Notes: generated from the letters alone by a model not told the origin. A DNA stretch of 64,000 bases from Actinocatenispora rupis (GCF_016861975.1 NZ_BOMB01000012.1:310001-374000), one strand, 5' to 3'; shown: positions 14,971 through 23,024, counted from the stretch's first letter. Translations and numbers: made by a program.

Positions 14971-15239
14971 TCGTCGACCTGGCGGGCGTCGCGTGGCGCA
15001 AGTCGAGTCGTTCCAACGGGCAGGGCCAATGCCTTGAGGTTGCCGGCCTCGACAGCCCGGTGTGGAACAAGTCGCGTCGCTCCAACGGGCAAGGGCACTG
15101 CGTGGAGGTGGCCAGCGATGCACGTGCCGTTGCAGTCCGCGACTCGAAGGACCCGACAGGACCGGCACTGCCGTTCGATGCTCGCGCGTGGACCGCGTTC
15201 GCCGAGCTGGTGAAGACGGGCCGGTTGGACGCCGCCTGA
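14967..15239 (+). CDS. DUF397 protein with a duplicated N-terminal half-motif
   Basis: A 90-residue partner of the upstream regulator. DUF397 normally has one W-x-K-S-S-x-S-N-G-x-x-x-C-V-E-V-A motif. Here it occurs twice: WRKSSRSNGQGQCLEVAGL at about residues 10-28 and WNKSRRSNGQGHCVEVA at about 33-49. A single normal C-terminal half follows (AVAVRDSKDPTGPALPF ... WTAFAELVKTGRL). An internal duplication of about 23 codons is the simplest reading. The start overlaps the regulator stop by 4 bp. Confidence 0.88.
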   Translation: MIVDLAGVAWRKSSRSNGQGQCLEVAGLDSPVWNKSRRSNGQGHCVEVASDARAVAVRDSKDPTGPALPFDARAWTAFAELVKTGRLDAA

Positions 15240-15326
15240 TCAGCAACACCCGAACGGGAAGTGGGCCGACCCCGCACCCGTGGAGTCGGCCCAGCCGTTC
15301 ACGCCCGCGTCGAAGGAGTTCGAACA

Positions 15327-15557
15327 ATGAGCTATCGCCTGCCGCTGTCGTTCGACCTGCGGGATCCGAAATGGTTCAAGTCCTCCCGCACCAACGGCCA
15401 GGGGCAATGCGTGGAGGCTGCGACCGACGGCGCCACTGTCCTGATCCGCGACAGCAAGGATCCCGACGGCCCGCGCCTGGGGGTGTCCGCGCAGCAGTGG
15501 ACCGCACTCAGTGCGCTGGTGAAGTCGGGCGGGCTCGACCTGCCGGCCAACTTCTGA
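15327..15557 (+). CDS. DUF397 protein (second copy)
   Basis: A 76-residue protein with one canonical DUF397 domain: WFKSSRTNGQGQCVEAA, VLIRDSKDPDGP and WTALSALVKSGG. The ATG at 15327 has AAGGAG about ten bases upstream. It follows the first DUF397 gene by 87 bases and precedes a strong terminator, so regulator-DUF397-DUF397 forms one unit. The two copies are clearly related and may compete for the same regulator. Confidence 0.88.
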   Translation: MSYRLPLSFDLRDPKWFKSSRTNGQGQCVEAATDGATVLIRDSKDPDGPRLGVSAQQWTALSALVKSGGLDLPANF

Positions 15558-15569
15558 GCCCATCGCAAC

Positions 15570-15604
15570 AAGGCGGGGGCCGCGTGCCGTGCGGCCCCCG
15601 CCTT
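15570..15604 (+). terminator. Strong hairpin terminator after the DUF397 operon
   Basis: Perfect 14-bp stem, AAGGCGGGGGCCGC at 15570-15583 with its complement at 15591-15604 and a 7-base loop, 13 bases after the stop codon. The T-rich run TTGTGT follows. Confidence 0.8.
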
Positions 15605-15629
15605 GTGTATCAGCTCGGAACTGACTCAG

Positions 15630-15656
15630 CCCTTGGTACGCAAGGGAAAGCGCGTC
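15630..15656. repeat. CCCTTG-N5-CAAGGG element, copy 2
   Basis: CCCTTG-GTACG-CAAGGG at 15630-15646 followed by AAAGCGCGTC, one base different from the copy at 6984-7010. It touches the stop codon of the minus-strand gene at 15655 and may act as its terminator. Confidence 0.6.
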
Positions 15657-16104
15657 AGGCGCGGCGGTAGGTGAGGGTGAGGTCGTGTTCCCAGGTGGTG
15701 CCGTCGGTGGACTTCTCCCAGGCGCCGGCGATGGTGTCGCCGTCGACGCGGGCGGTGAACCGTTGGCGGAACGGTAGCGGCGAGAAGTCCGCCGTCTCGC
15801 GTAGCAGCCGCCAGACCGTGCCGTCGAAGCTCATCGCGTACACCCGGGCGATGCCGCGGTCGTCGAAGTAGTGCTGGGTGTAGCCGCCGGTGGCGGGGTC
15901 GGGGGCGACCAGCATCATCGCGTCGGGCGCCTCGGCGATCGGGGTTTCGCTGCGCTGCACCAGGAACCGGCCGCCCAGCGTCCACTCGAACACGCTGCGC
16001 GCGCCGCCCATCACGCCGACCGAGGGGATGTCGGCCTCCACCGTCCACTCCCCCACGAACACGTCCAGCCTGGCCAGTTCCTCCGGCCGTTCCGTCGTCA
16101 CCAT
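15655..16104 (-). CDS. DUF1579-like / lipocalin-fold small-molecule-binding protein
   Basis: A 149-residue beta-rich protein. LDVFVGEWTVEADIP near the start, a FEWTLGGRFLVQRSE strand pair, YTQHYFDDRGIARVYAMSF and a final GAWEKSTDGTTWEHDLTLTYRR match the pattern of DUF1579 and lipocalin-like proteins that often accompany regulators. The start is set at 16104 because GGAGGTGGTC directly precedes that ATG. An upstream in-frame ATG at 16185 lacks a ribosome site. It diverges from the AraC-azlCD operon. Ligand unknown. Confidence 0.72.
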   Translation of the reverse strand: MVTTERPEELARLDVFVGEWTVEADIPSVGVMGGARSVFEWTLGGRFLVQRSETPIAEAPDAMMLVAPDPATGGYTQHYFDDRGIARVYAMSFDGTVWRLLRETADFSPLPFRQRFTARVDGDTIAGAWEKSTDGTTWEHDLTLTYRRA

Positions 16105-16219
16105 GACCACCTCCACGGGTACCGACGTCCGCCGGTACCCAGAATCATCGCCCCGCGGTACGCCGGGCGGGGTGACCTGTGGCATGTGCGGGTGACGGGC
16201 GGGCGGGGCGGCTCGTACC

Positions 16220-17137
16220 GTGACGGTCGTGGGGGCGGTACGCGAGACGGCACGTTACTGGCGGCATCCGGCGCTGCCGGGCATCGACCTGCTGCGCGCC
16301 CGGTACGTGTCGCACCGGTTCACCCGGCACACGCACGACGCGTACGCGATCGGGTTGGTGCGGTTGGGTGTCGAGGAGTACCGGTACCGCGGTGGGCTGG
16401 AGCGGGCCGGGGCGGGCGGCATCCCGATCGTGAACCCGGACATGGTGCACACCGGGCACGCCGGGGTTCCCGACGGCTGGGCGTACCGGATGCTGTACCC
16501 GACGGTGCCGGTGGTGCGGTCGGTGGCCGACGAGCTGGGCCTGCCGCCCGGTACGCCGTGGTTCCCGACGTCGATCGTGTACGAGCCGGAGCTGGCGCGC
16601 ACCCTGCTCGCGGCGCACCGCGCGGCCGACGCGGGCGACGCGCTCACCGCGTCCAGCCTGACCCGGCTGCTGCTGGCCCGCCTGCTCTCCGGGTACGCGG
16701 CGCACCGGCCCGCCGTACCGGCCGCGACGAGTGCCGGGGCGCGGGTCGCCGAGACCGCCCGCGACGTGCTGCTCGCCGACCTGACCGATCCGCCGTCGCT
16801 GGAGGACCTGGCGGCGCGGCTGGGTACCGGGCCGTTCGCGCTGCTGCGCGCGTTCCGCGGCCGGTACGGGATGCCGCCGCACACGTGGCTGACGCAGCAG
16901 CGCGTGTCGACGGCCCGCACCCTGCTCGACGCGGGCGTACGGCCGGCGGATGCGGCGCTGCGCGTCGGGTTCGTCGACCAGGCGCACCTGAGCCGGCACT
17001 TCCGCCGCATCCTCGGCGTACCGCCGGGTGCGTACCAGCGCGGCCGTTCGCCGGACGTAGCGGACGGCGCGGCGGGAACCGGGCGCAGGATCGTACAAGA
17101 AACGGGGTCCGGGTCGGCCCTACCGTCGGGGACGTGA
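16220..17137 (+). CDS. AraC-family regulator of the azlCD operon
   Basis: A 305-residue activator. The N-terminal cupin-like AraC ligand domain (SHRFTRHTHDAYAIGLV ... IPIVNPDMVHTGH) contains the usual HxH..Y and P-x-x-x-H positions. The C-terminal part has two helix-turn-helix motifs (LEDLAARLGTGPFALLRAFR and ALRVGFVDQAHLSRHFRR, followed by GVPPGAY). Its TGA overlaps the GTG of azlC, so regulator and transporter are made together. It probably senses an amino acid or related solute. Confidence 0.9.
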   Translation: MTVVGAVRETARYWRHPALPGIDLLRARYVSHRFTRHTHDAYAIGLVRLGVEEYRYRGGLERAGAGGIPIVNPDMVHTGHAGVPDGWAYRMLYPTVPVVRSVADELGLPPGTPWFPTSIVYEPELARTLLAAHRAADAGDALTASSLTRLLLARLLSGYAAHRPAVPAATSAGARVAETARDVLLADLTDPPSLEDLAARLGTGPFALLRAFRGRYGMPPHTWLTQQRVSTARTLLDAGVRPADAALRVGFVDQAHLSRHFRRILGVPPGAYQRGRSPDVADGAAGTGRRIVQETGSGSALPSGT

Positions 17138-17859
17138 CCACCCAGAACATCCGGGACGCCGAGGAGGCTCCGGTGAAGGGCCGGCGGGCCGTGCTGCGCG
17201 ACGCGTTCGGGGTCGGCGTGGCGGTCGGGGTGTCCGGCGTCGCGTTCGGCGGCACGGCCGCGGCCGGCGGGCTGAGCGTCGCGCAGGCCTGCGCGCTGAG
17301 CCTGCTCGCGTTCACCGGCGCGTCGCAGTTCGCGCTGGTCGCGGCCGTCGCCGCGGGCGGCAACCCGCTGCCCGGCGCGCTCGGCGCGATCCTGCTCGGC
17401 TCCCGCAACGCCCTGTACGGCCTGCGTCTCGGCCCGATCCTCGCCCTGCCCACCCGGCTGCGGCTGCCCGCCGCGCAGTGGGTCATCGACGAGACGACCG
17501 CGGTGACCATCGCCCAACCCGACCGCCGTTCCGCCCGGCTCGGCTTCACCGCCACCGGCGCCACCCTGTTCGTCCTCTGGAACGCCACGACCGCGGCCGG
17601 CGCGCTCGGTGCCACCGCCCTCGGCGACCCCGCCCGGTACGGGCTGGACGTGGCCGGGCCCGCCGTGTTCCTGGCCCTGCTCGTACCGCAGCTGCGGCAG
17701 GCGGGCGCGAAGCTGCGACTCGACCGGGAACGCTGCTGGGTCGCCGGCATCGCCGTGGTGATCGCGCTGGCCGCGAGCCCGTTCCTGCCCTCCGGCGTAC
17801 CGATCCTGCTGTCGGCGCTGGCCGTGCCGCTCGTGCTGGTGGCGGGGAGGCGACGGTGA
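17134..17859 (+). CDS. azlC: AzlC-family amino-acid exporter large subunit
   Basis: A 241-residue membrane protein with AzlC features: GVAFGGTAAAGGLSVAQA, the strongly conserved SLLAFTGASQFALVA, then LLGSRNALYGLRLGP and VIDETTAVTIAQ. AzlC with AzlD exports branched-chain amino acids or analogues. The GTG at 17134 overlaps the AraC stop by 4 bp. A GTG at 17173 is a less likely alternative. A TACCGT box seven bases before 17134 could also give an internal transcript. Confidence 0.92.
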   Translation: MTTQNIRDAEEAPVKGRRAVLRDAFGVGVAVGVSGVAFGGTAAAGGLSVAQACALSLLAFTGASQFALVAAVAAGGNPLPGALGAILLGSRNALYGLRLGPILALPTRLRLPAAQWVIDETTAVTIAQPDRRSARLGFTATGATLFVLWNATTAAGALGATALGDPARYGLDVAGPAVFLALLVPQLRQAGAKLRLDRERCWVAGIAVVIALAASPFLPSGVPILLSALAVPLVLVAGRRR

Positions 17860-18182
17860 GCCGCGACATGCTCGTCTGGATCGCGATCCTCGCCACCGCC
17901 GCGGGATGCTTCGCGTGGAAGATCCTCGGCCTGTCAGTACCGGCCGGGCTGCTCGACCGCCCGCTCGTCCGCCGCTTCGCCATGCTCGTACCGGTGGCGC
18001 TGCTCGCGGCGCTCACCGCCGTGCAGACCGTGACGTCGAGTACGGGACAGCTGACGGTGGACGCGCGCCTCGCCGGGCTCGCCGCCGCGGCCGTCGCCGT
18101 ACTGCTGCGCGCGCCGTTCCTGGTGGTGGTCGGCGGTGCGGTCGCCGTCACCGCGCTGCTGCGCCTCACCGGAATCGGTTGA
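17856..18182 (+). CDS. azlD: AzlD-family amino-acid exporter small subunit
   Basis: A 108-residue protein with four hydrophobic helices and the AzlD pattern (WIAILATAAGCFAWKILG at the start, then LDRPLVRRFAMLVPVALLAAL). It forms the exporter with AzlC. The GTG start overlaps the azlC stop by 4 bp. A 14-bp-stem hairpin follows 25 bases after the stop and ends the operon. Confidence 0.9.
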   Translation: MSRDMLVWIAILATAAGCFAWKILGLSVPAGLLDRPLVRRFAMLVPVALLAALTAVQTVTSSTGQLTVDARLAGLAAAAVAVLLRAPFLVVVGGAVAVTALLRLTGIG

Positions 18183-18206
18183 CACGCAAGGGATTCGGCT
18201 CACGGC

Positions 18207-18240
18207 CGGCGGCCGTCCGGTGGCACCCGGACGGCCGCCG
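18207..18240 (+). terminator. Hairpin terminator after azlD
   Basis: Perfect 14-bp stem CGGCGGCCGTCCGG (18207-18220) and its complement (18227-18240) around a 6-base loop. Confidence 0.75.
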
Positions 18241-18429
18241 ATCGGCCACGTACCCGCCCGTACCCCGGGTTCCGGTGCGCGGACCGGTGCCGTGTGCCGT
18301 GCCGGCGGGGGCCACCCATCCGCCGGACACGTCGCAATCTACGGCCGCCTCCTGTGGTACGGGAAGCGATCGCCCCGGACCTTGAGCCGGGCTTGAGCCA
18401 CCTCGTCGCCGCACCGCCTGCGCACGCCG

Positions 18430-18658
18430 CCGCCCTGGCACCCCGCGCGACGTGCACGTCGTGGCGCCGGCGGTCCGGGCGCGGACGATCTCGTAGCCGT
18501 CCTCGTGCCGTGCAACCGTTGCGTACCAACCGGATCCGTCGGTGAGCTCGACGGTCAGGAACGTCCGCGTCGTCGGGCAGGGCTCGCAAGTCCACTTCGG
18601 ACGGATCGGCGCTGCGATCGCCGTTCTCGCACTCGACGACGCAGAAGTCGGCGGCCAT
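18430..18658 (-). pseudogene. Frameshifted small gene of unknown function
   Basis: An ATG at 18658 with a strong GGGAGG ribosome site opens a coding-like frame (MAADFCVVECENGDRS ... VDLRALPDDAD). Between 18570 and 18564 the coding signal moves to another frame, giving TFLTVELTDGSGWYATVAR then HEDGYEIVRARTAG, which looks equally genuine. One extra base in GCGGACG would explain this. Downstream of about 18430 the shifted frame loses protein-like composition and runs through the azlD terminator, so the original end is also lost. A sequencing error is possible. Confidence 0.5.
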
Positions 18659-18712
18659 GCGCCCTCCCGGAGCGGTCGGGCGACGGGCCGAGACTGCCAC
18701 CGCCCCGCACGC

Positions 18713-19537
18713 TCAGTCGGTGCGGCGGATGGCGCGCAGCCAGAAGTGGTGCCGGCGGATCTCCAGCGGCCCGTGCGTGTCGATGTACCGCTGGACGCGG
18801 CGCAGCCGGTCCGGGTCGCGCACCGGGTCGTACCCGGGGACGGCCCACGGGACCTGCCGCAAGTACCAGGCGAGCGGCGCCACGTCGTGGTAGGTGGTGA
18901 CGTCGGCGCCGACCCCCGCGTCGACCACGGTCAGGCCGCCCTCGGCCGCCTGGTTCACCGCGTACCGCAGGGTCCAGTCGCCGGCCGGCGGTACGGGCAG
19001 GTCCAGCAGCCGGTGCAGGGTGCCGTCGCCGGCCGCGACCTGCTGCGTGACGAACGTGCCGCCGGGCCGCAGCACCCGCGCCACCTCCTCCGGCCGGTAC
19101 GAGGAGTGCCGGTTGACGACGGCGTCGAAGCTGGCGCCGCGGAACGGCAGCCGGCCCGAGCGGTCGGCGGGGCCCTGGTCGACGTTGTCGAGGGCGCCGT
19201 CGGTGTGCACCACGGTGACGCCGAGCGGGGCCAGCCGCCGCCCCGCCACCGGTACGTTCGGCGGCCAGGACTCGGCGGCCACCACCCGCGGCAGCGCCGT
19301 CGTACGGCCGTCGAGCCAGCCGGCCAGCCACTCGCCGCCGCCCGTACCGAGGTCGAGGAGGGTGGCGGTGTCGGGGCCGGCGGCCGCGTCGATCAGGGCC
19401 CGGTAGTCCCACGGCGGCGGGGTGCTGACCATGCGGCCGTCGAACCGTTCGAAGTCCCAGCCGGACGTGTCGGCCGCGAGTCCCTCGGCGATCAGGTCGT
19501 CGGGGTCGGCCGTCTGCTCGGGCGTGTGCGCGCTCAT
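18713..19537 (-). CDS. Class I SAM-dependent methyltransferase
   Basis: A 274-residue cytoplasmic methyltransferase. Motif I LLDLGTGGGEWLAGW binds S-adenosylmethionine. Further Rossmann elements are VVAAESWPPNVPVAGRRL, LPFRGASFDAVVNRHSSY and VARVLRPGGTFVTQQV. The substrate is unknown; the C-terminal TYHDVAPLAWYLRQVPWAV block recurs in a small-molecule MT group near VOC genes. The ATG at 19537 has GGGAGG upstream. It follows the VOC gene by 14 bases in one operon. Confidence 0.88.
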   Translation of the reverse strand: MSAHTPEQTADPDDLIAEGLAADTSGWDFERFDGRMVSTPPPWDYRALIDAAAGPDTATLLDLGTGGGEWLAGWLDGRTTALPRVVAAESWPPNVPVAGRRLAPLGVTVVHTDGALDNVDQGPADRSGRLPFRGASFDAVVNRHSSYRPEEVARVLRPGGTFVTQQVAAGDGTLHRLLDLPVPPAGDWTLRYAVNQAAEGGLTVVDAGVGADVTTYHDVAPLAWYLRQVPWAVPGYDPVRDPDRLRRVQRYIDTHGPLEIRRHHFWLRAIRRTD

Positions 19538-19551
19538 GCTCCGGCCTCCCG

Positions 19552-19902
19552 TCAGCGCGCCCGCAGCACGCAGAACTCGTTGCCCTCGGGGTCGGCGAGT
19601 ACGACGAAGGTGGCGTCGTCGCCCTGCCCGACGCTCACCCGCCGGGCGCCGCGGTCGACCAGCCGTTCGACCTCGGCGGCCTGGTCGTCCGGGTTGAGGT
19701 CGAGGTGCAGCCGGTTCTTCGTCGCCTTCGCCTCCGCCACCGGTACGAAGACGAGCGCCGGGCGCGCGTTCTCGTCGGCGGCCACGTCGGTCTCGTGCCG
19801 GTCCTCGTACACCACGCGGTAGTCGAGGGTCTCGGCCCACCAGCGGGCGAGCCGGGCGGGGTCGGCCGCGTCGATCACGACGTGTTCCCACTTGCTAGAC
19901 AT
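19552..19902 (-). CDS. VOC-family (glyoxalase/bleomycin-resistance fold) protein
   Basis: A 116-residue single-module protein. EHVVIDAADPARLARWWAETLDY is the beta-alpha-beta start. NRLHLDLNPDD and FVVLADPEGNEFCVL supply the metal-ligand strands (His and Glu) of the fold. Such proteins bind or modify small molecules. It is the first gene of a two-gene unit with the methyltransferase. CAGAAT eight bases before the ATG could be a -10 box. Confidence 0.85.
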   Translation of the reverse strand: MSSKWEHVVIDAADPARLARWWAETLDYRVVYEDRHETDVAADENARPALVFVPVAEAKATKNRLHLDLNPDDQAAEVERLVDRGARRVSVGQGDDATFVVLADPEGNEFCVLRAR

Positions 19903-19994
19903 AACGTCCTATTCTGCCCGGCGCCAACGGTTCCCCAGCACCGTACGCGCCCGCCCGCGCGGAATCGAGGCCCGCCCGGGCGTACACGCGAGAC

Positions 19995-20030
19995 GCCGCC
20001 CGCCCGGTCCGCACGGACCGGACGGGCGGC
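19995..20030 (-). terminator. Hairpin terminator after ppdK
   Basis: 16-bp stem with one mismatch (19995-20010 against 20015-20030) and a 4-base loop, 12 bases beyond the ppdK stop on the minus strand. Confidence 0.7.
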
Positions 20031-20042
20031 ACTGTACGGCAC

Positions 20043-22730
20043 TCAGCGGGTGTCGGAGTCCGATCCGGTCAGCGCGGCACGGCCCGCCTCCAACCGGGCC
20101 ACCGGTACCCGGAACGGTGAACAGGACACGTAGTCCAGGCCGACCTCGTGGAAGAAGTGCACCGAGTCCGGGTCGCCGCCGTGCTCGCCGCACACGCCGA
20201 CCTTCAGGTCCGGCCGCGCCTCCCGGCCCTCCCGGGTCGCCAGCCGCACCAACCGGCCGACGCCGTCGCGGTCCAGCGTCTCGAACGGCGACACCCCGAA
20301 GATCCCCTTCTCCAGGTACGCGGAGAAGAACGCGGCCTCCACGTCGTCCCGGGAGAAGCCCCACACGGTCTGGGTCAGATCGTTGGTACCGAAGGAGAAG
20401 AACTGCGCGGCGCCGGCGATCTGGCCGGCGGTCAGCGCCGCCCGCGGCAGCTCGATCATGGTGCCGATCAACAGATCCAGCGCCACCCCGGTCTCCGCGG
20501 CCACCTCGGCGAGCACCTGCTCGGACTCGGCGCGGATGATCTCCAGCTCCTGCACCGTACCGACCAGCGGGATCATGATCTCGGCGTGCGGGTCGCCGCC
20601 CGCGTCCCGCCGCGCCGCCGCGGCCTCCGCGATCGCGCGTACCTGCATGGTGAACAGGCCCGGGATCACCAACCCCAGCCGGACTCCGCGCAGGCCCAGC
20701 ATCGGGTTCTGCTCGTGCAGCTTGTGTACGGCCTGGAGCAGGCGCAGGTCGTTCTCGTTGGCGTCACCGCGCGCCTCGGCGAGCGCCACCCGTACCGACA
20801 GCTCGGTGATGTCGGGCAGGAACTCGTGCAGCGGCGGGTCGAGCAGCCGTACCGTCACCGGCAGCCCGTCCATCGCGGCGAAGATGCCGATGAAGTCGTC
20901 GCGCTGCAACGGAAGCAGCTCCGACAGCGCCTCCTCGCGCTCCTGCTCGGTGTCCGCCAGGATCAGCCGCTCCACGTACTGCCGGCGCTCGCCCAGGAAC
21001 ATGTGCTCGGTACGGCACAGCCCGATGCCCTGCGCGCCGAACCGCCGCGCCCGCTCGGCGTCCTCCGGCGTGTCCGCGTTCGCCCGTACGCCGAGGCTGC
21101 GCGCCTCGTCCGCGTGCGTCATGATCCGGTGCACCGCGGTCACCAGCGGGTCGTCGTCCGCCACCTGCCGCCCCTCGAAGTACTCGACGACCGGGGACGG
21201 CACGACCGGCACCTCCCCCCGGTACACCATGCCGGTGGAGCCGTCGATCGACAGCACGTCACCCTCTTCGAGGATCACGCCGCCGGGCGCGGTCAGCCGG
21301 CGCCGCTTGGTGTCGACGTCCAGGTCCTCGGCGCCGCACACGCACGTCTTGCCCATGCCGCGCGCGACGACCGCCGCGTGCGAGGTCTTGCCGCCGCGGC
21401 TGGTCAGGATGCCCTCGGCGGCGATCATCCCGTTCAGGTCGTCCGGGTTGGTTTCCCGGCGCACCAGGATCACCTTCTCGCCCGACCGCGACCACTTGAC
21501 CGCCGTGTACGAGTCGAAGACGACCTTGCCGACCGCCGCGCCGGGCGAGGCGTTCATGCCGCGCGCGATGCGCTCCTTCTTCGCGTCCGCGTCGAACCGC
21601 GGGAACATCAGCTGCGCCAGCTGCGCGCCGTTCACCCGGCGGACCGCCTCGTCGAGGTCGATCATGCCCTCGTCCACCAGCTGCGCCGCGATCGTGTACG
21701 CCGCGGCCGCGGTCCGCTTGCCCACGCGCGTCTGGAGCATCCACAGCTTCCCGCGCTCGATCGTGAACTCGATGTCGCACAGGTCCTTGTAGTGACGCTC
21801 CAAAGTGGACATGATGCCGAGCAGCTCGTCGTACGAGGTGGGGTCGATCTCCGCGAGCTGCTGCAGCGGCACGGTGTTGCGGATCCCGGCCACGACGTCC
21901 TCGCCCTGCGCGTTCTGCAGGTAGTCGCCGTAGATGCCCTGCGCGCCGGACGCCGGGTCGCGCGTGAACGCCACCCCCGTACCGGAATCCATGCCCAGGT
22001 TCCCGAACACCATCGCGACGATGTTCACCGCCGTGCCCAGGTCCGCCGGGATCCGTTCCTGCCGCCGGTACAGGATGGCGCGGTCGGCGTTCCACGAGTC
22101 GAACACCGCGCGGGTGGCCAGCGCCATCTGCTCCCGCGGCTCCTGCGGGAAGTCCCGCCCCGTCGCGTCCCGCACGATCTTCTGGTACACGTCGACCAGC
22201 GCGCGGAAGTCCTCGGCGCTCAGGTCGAGGTCGGAATCGCTTCCGCGGGAACGCTTCTGCTCCTCCAGCGCGTCGTCGAACCGCTCCCCGTCGATGCCCA
22301 GCACCGTCTTGCCGAACATCTGGATCAGCCGCCGGTACGAGTCCCACGCGAAGCGTTCACTGCCGGACTGCGCGGCGAGCCCGTGCACGGACGAGTCGTT
22401 CAGCCCGACGTTGAGCACCGTCTCCATCATGCCGGGCATCGAGAACTTCGCGCCCGACCGTACCGAGACCAGCAGCGGATCGGACGGGTCGCCGAGCCGG
22501 CGGCCGATGCTCTCCTCCAGGCGCGCCAGGTGATCCGCCACCTCGGCGCGCAACCCCTCCGGCTCGCTGCCGGTGGCCAGGAACGCCCGGCACGCGTCGG
22601 TGGTGATCGTGAAGCCGGGCGGTACGGGAAGGCCCATGTTGGTCATCTCGGCAAGGTTCGCGCCCTTGCCGCCCAACAGATCCTTGAGGTCCTTGTTGCC
22701 CTCGGCGAAGTCGTACACGTACTTCGTCAC
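20043..22730 (-). CDS. ppdK: Pyruvate, phosphate dikinase
   Basis: An 895-residue enzyme, full family length, that interconverts pyruvate + ATP + Pi and phosphoenolpyruvate + AMP + PPi. The N-terminal ATP-grasp part begins DLLGGKGANLAEM. The central phosphohistidine swivel domain carries GGKTSHAAVVARGMGK with the catalytic His. The C-terminal TIM barrel has GLCRTEHMF, FGTNDLTQ and VCGEHGGDP with the catalytic Cys. It supports gluconeogenesis or the PEP-pyruvate node. No PPDK regulatory protein is adjacent. The start is ATG 22730. A GTTCAG-N7-CTGAAC dyad upstream is a possible operator. Confidence 0.97.
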   Translation of the reverse strand: MTKYVYDFAEGNKDLKDLLGGKGANLAEMTNMGLPVPPGFTITTDACRAFLATGSEPEGLRAEVADHLARLEESIGRRLGDPSDPLLVSVRSGAKFSMPGMMETVLNVGLNDSSVHGLAAQSGSERFAWDSYRRLIQMFGKTVLGIDGERFDDALEEQKRSRGSDSDLDLSAEDFRALVDVYQKIVRDATGRDFPQEPREQMALATRAVFDSWNADRAILYRRQERIPADLGTAVNIVAMVFGNLGMDSGTGVAFTRDPASGAQGIYGDYLQNAQGEDVVAGIRNTVPLQQLAEIDPTSYDELLGIMSTLERHYKDLCDIEFTIERGKLWMLQTRVGKRTAAAAYTIAAQLVDEGMIDLDEAVRRVNGAQLAQLMFPRFDADAKKERIARGMNASPGAAVGKVVFDSYTAVKWSRSGEKVILVRRETNPDDLNGMIAAEGILTSRGGKTSHAAVVARGMGKTCVCGAEDLDVDTKRRRLTAPGGVILEEGDVLSIDGSTGMVYRGEVPVVPSPVVEYFEGRQVADDDPLVTAVHRIMTHADEARSLGVRANADTPEDAERARRFGAQGIGLCRTEHMFLGERRQYVERLILADTEQEREEALSELLPLQRDDFIGIFAAMDGLPVTVRLLDPPLHEFLPDITELSVRVALAEARGDANENDLRLLQAVHKLHEQNPMLGLRGVRLGLVIPGLFTMQVRAIAEAAAARRDAGGDPHAEIMIPLVGTVQELEIIRAESEQVLAEVAAETGVALDLLIGTMIELPRAALTAGQIAGAAQFFSFGTNDLTQTVWGFSRDDVEAAFFSAYLEKGIFGVSPFETLDRDGVGRLVRLATREGREARPDLKVGVCGEHGGDPDSVHFFHEVGLDYVSCSPFRVPVARLEAGRAALTGSDSDTR

Positions 22731-22797
22731 GCCGACCCCTTTCGTGGCCGGGGCCGCGCTGCCCCGGTCGCTGATGTGTGGCCGCAGGTTAACGAAT

Positions 22798-22816
22798 GTT
22801 CAGCACCGTACTGAAC
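22798..22816. promoter_or_regulatory. Inverted repeat in the ppdK promoter region
   Basis: GTTCAG-CACCGTA-CTGAAC, perfect 6-base arms with a 7-base spacer, about 68-86 bases before the ppdK start and next to a GTTAACGAA tract that is AT-rich for this genome. Candidate binding site for a dimeric regulator. Confidence 0.4.
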
Positions 22817-22999
22817 GCCATCGTGACACTTTGCACTCCGCCCGGCTACCACCTGAGTTCCCGCGTTTGTGACCGCGTTTACCCGCGCGCAAACGCGCAC
22901 GGTTGAGCCACTTTCGCCAACATCAGCAAAAGTCACCCGCCAGTACTCCAGCGCCCCGCACGCGCGGTGGACCGCCGAGTCAACGCCCTCTGTCGACTG

Positions 23000-23024
23000 T
23001 CCACAATGGATAATCCACAGTGGA
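23000..23024. repeat. Tandem pair of the TCCAC-TGGA palindrome
   Basis: TCCACAATGGA (23000-23010) and TCCACAGTGGA (23014-23024), spaced 14 bases start to start. Further copies: 221-231, 983-993, 42432-42442, 43623-43633, 45795-45805, 61167-61177, and 10662-10672 with one mismatch. Confidence 0.65.

Noticed and set aside
10774-15604. Integrated plasmid or ICE with attachment sites
   Set aside because: Gene content is accessory in style, but I found no integrase, replication protein, tRNA gene or flanking direct repeats.
20148-22814. An 888-codon frame antisense to ppdK
   Set aside because: The opposite strand encodes a complete pyruvate phosphate dikinase. The antisense product has low-complexity His/Arg/Gly composition.
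23000-23024. DnaA boxes or a replication origin
   Set aside because: Only one or two near-matches to TTGTCCACA occur, dnaA, dnaN and gyrB are absent, and the sequence is better described as a pair of short palindromes.
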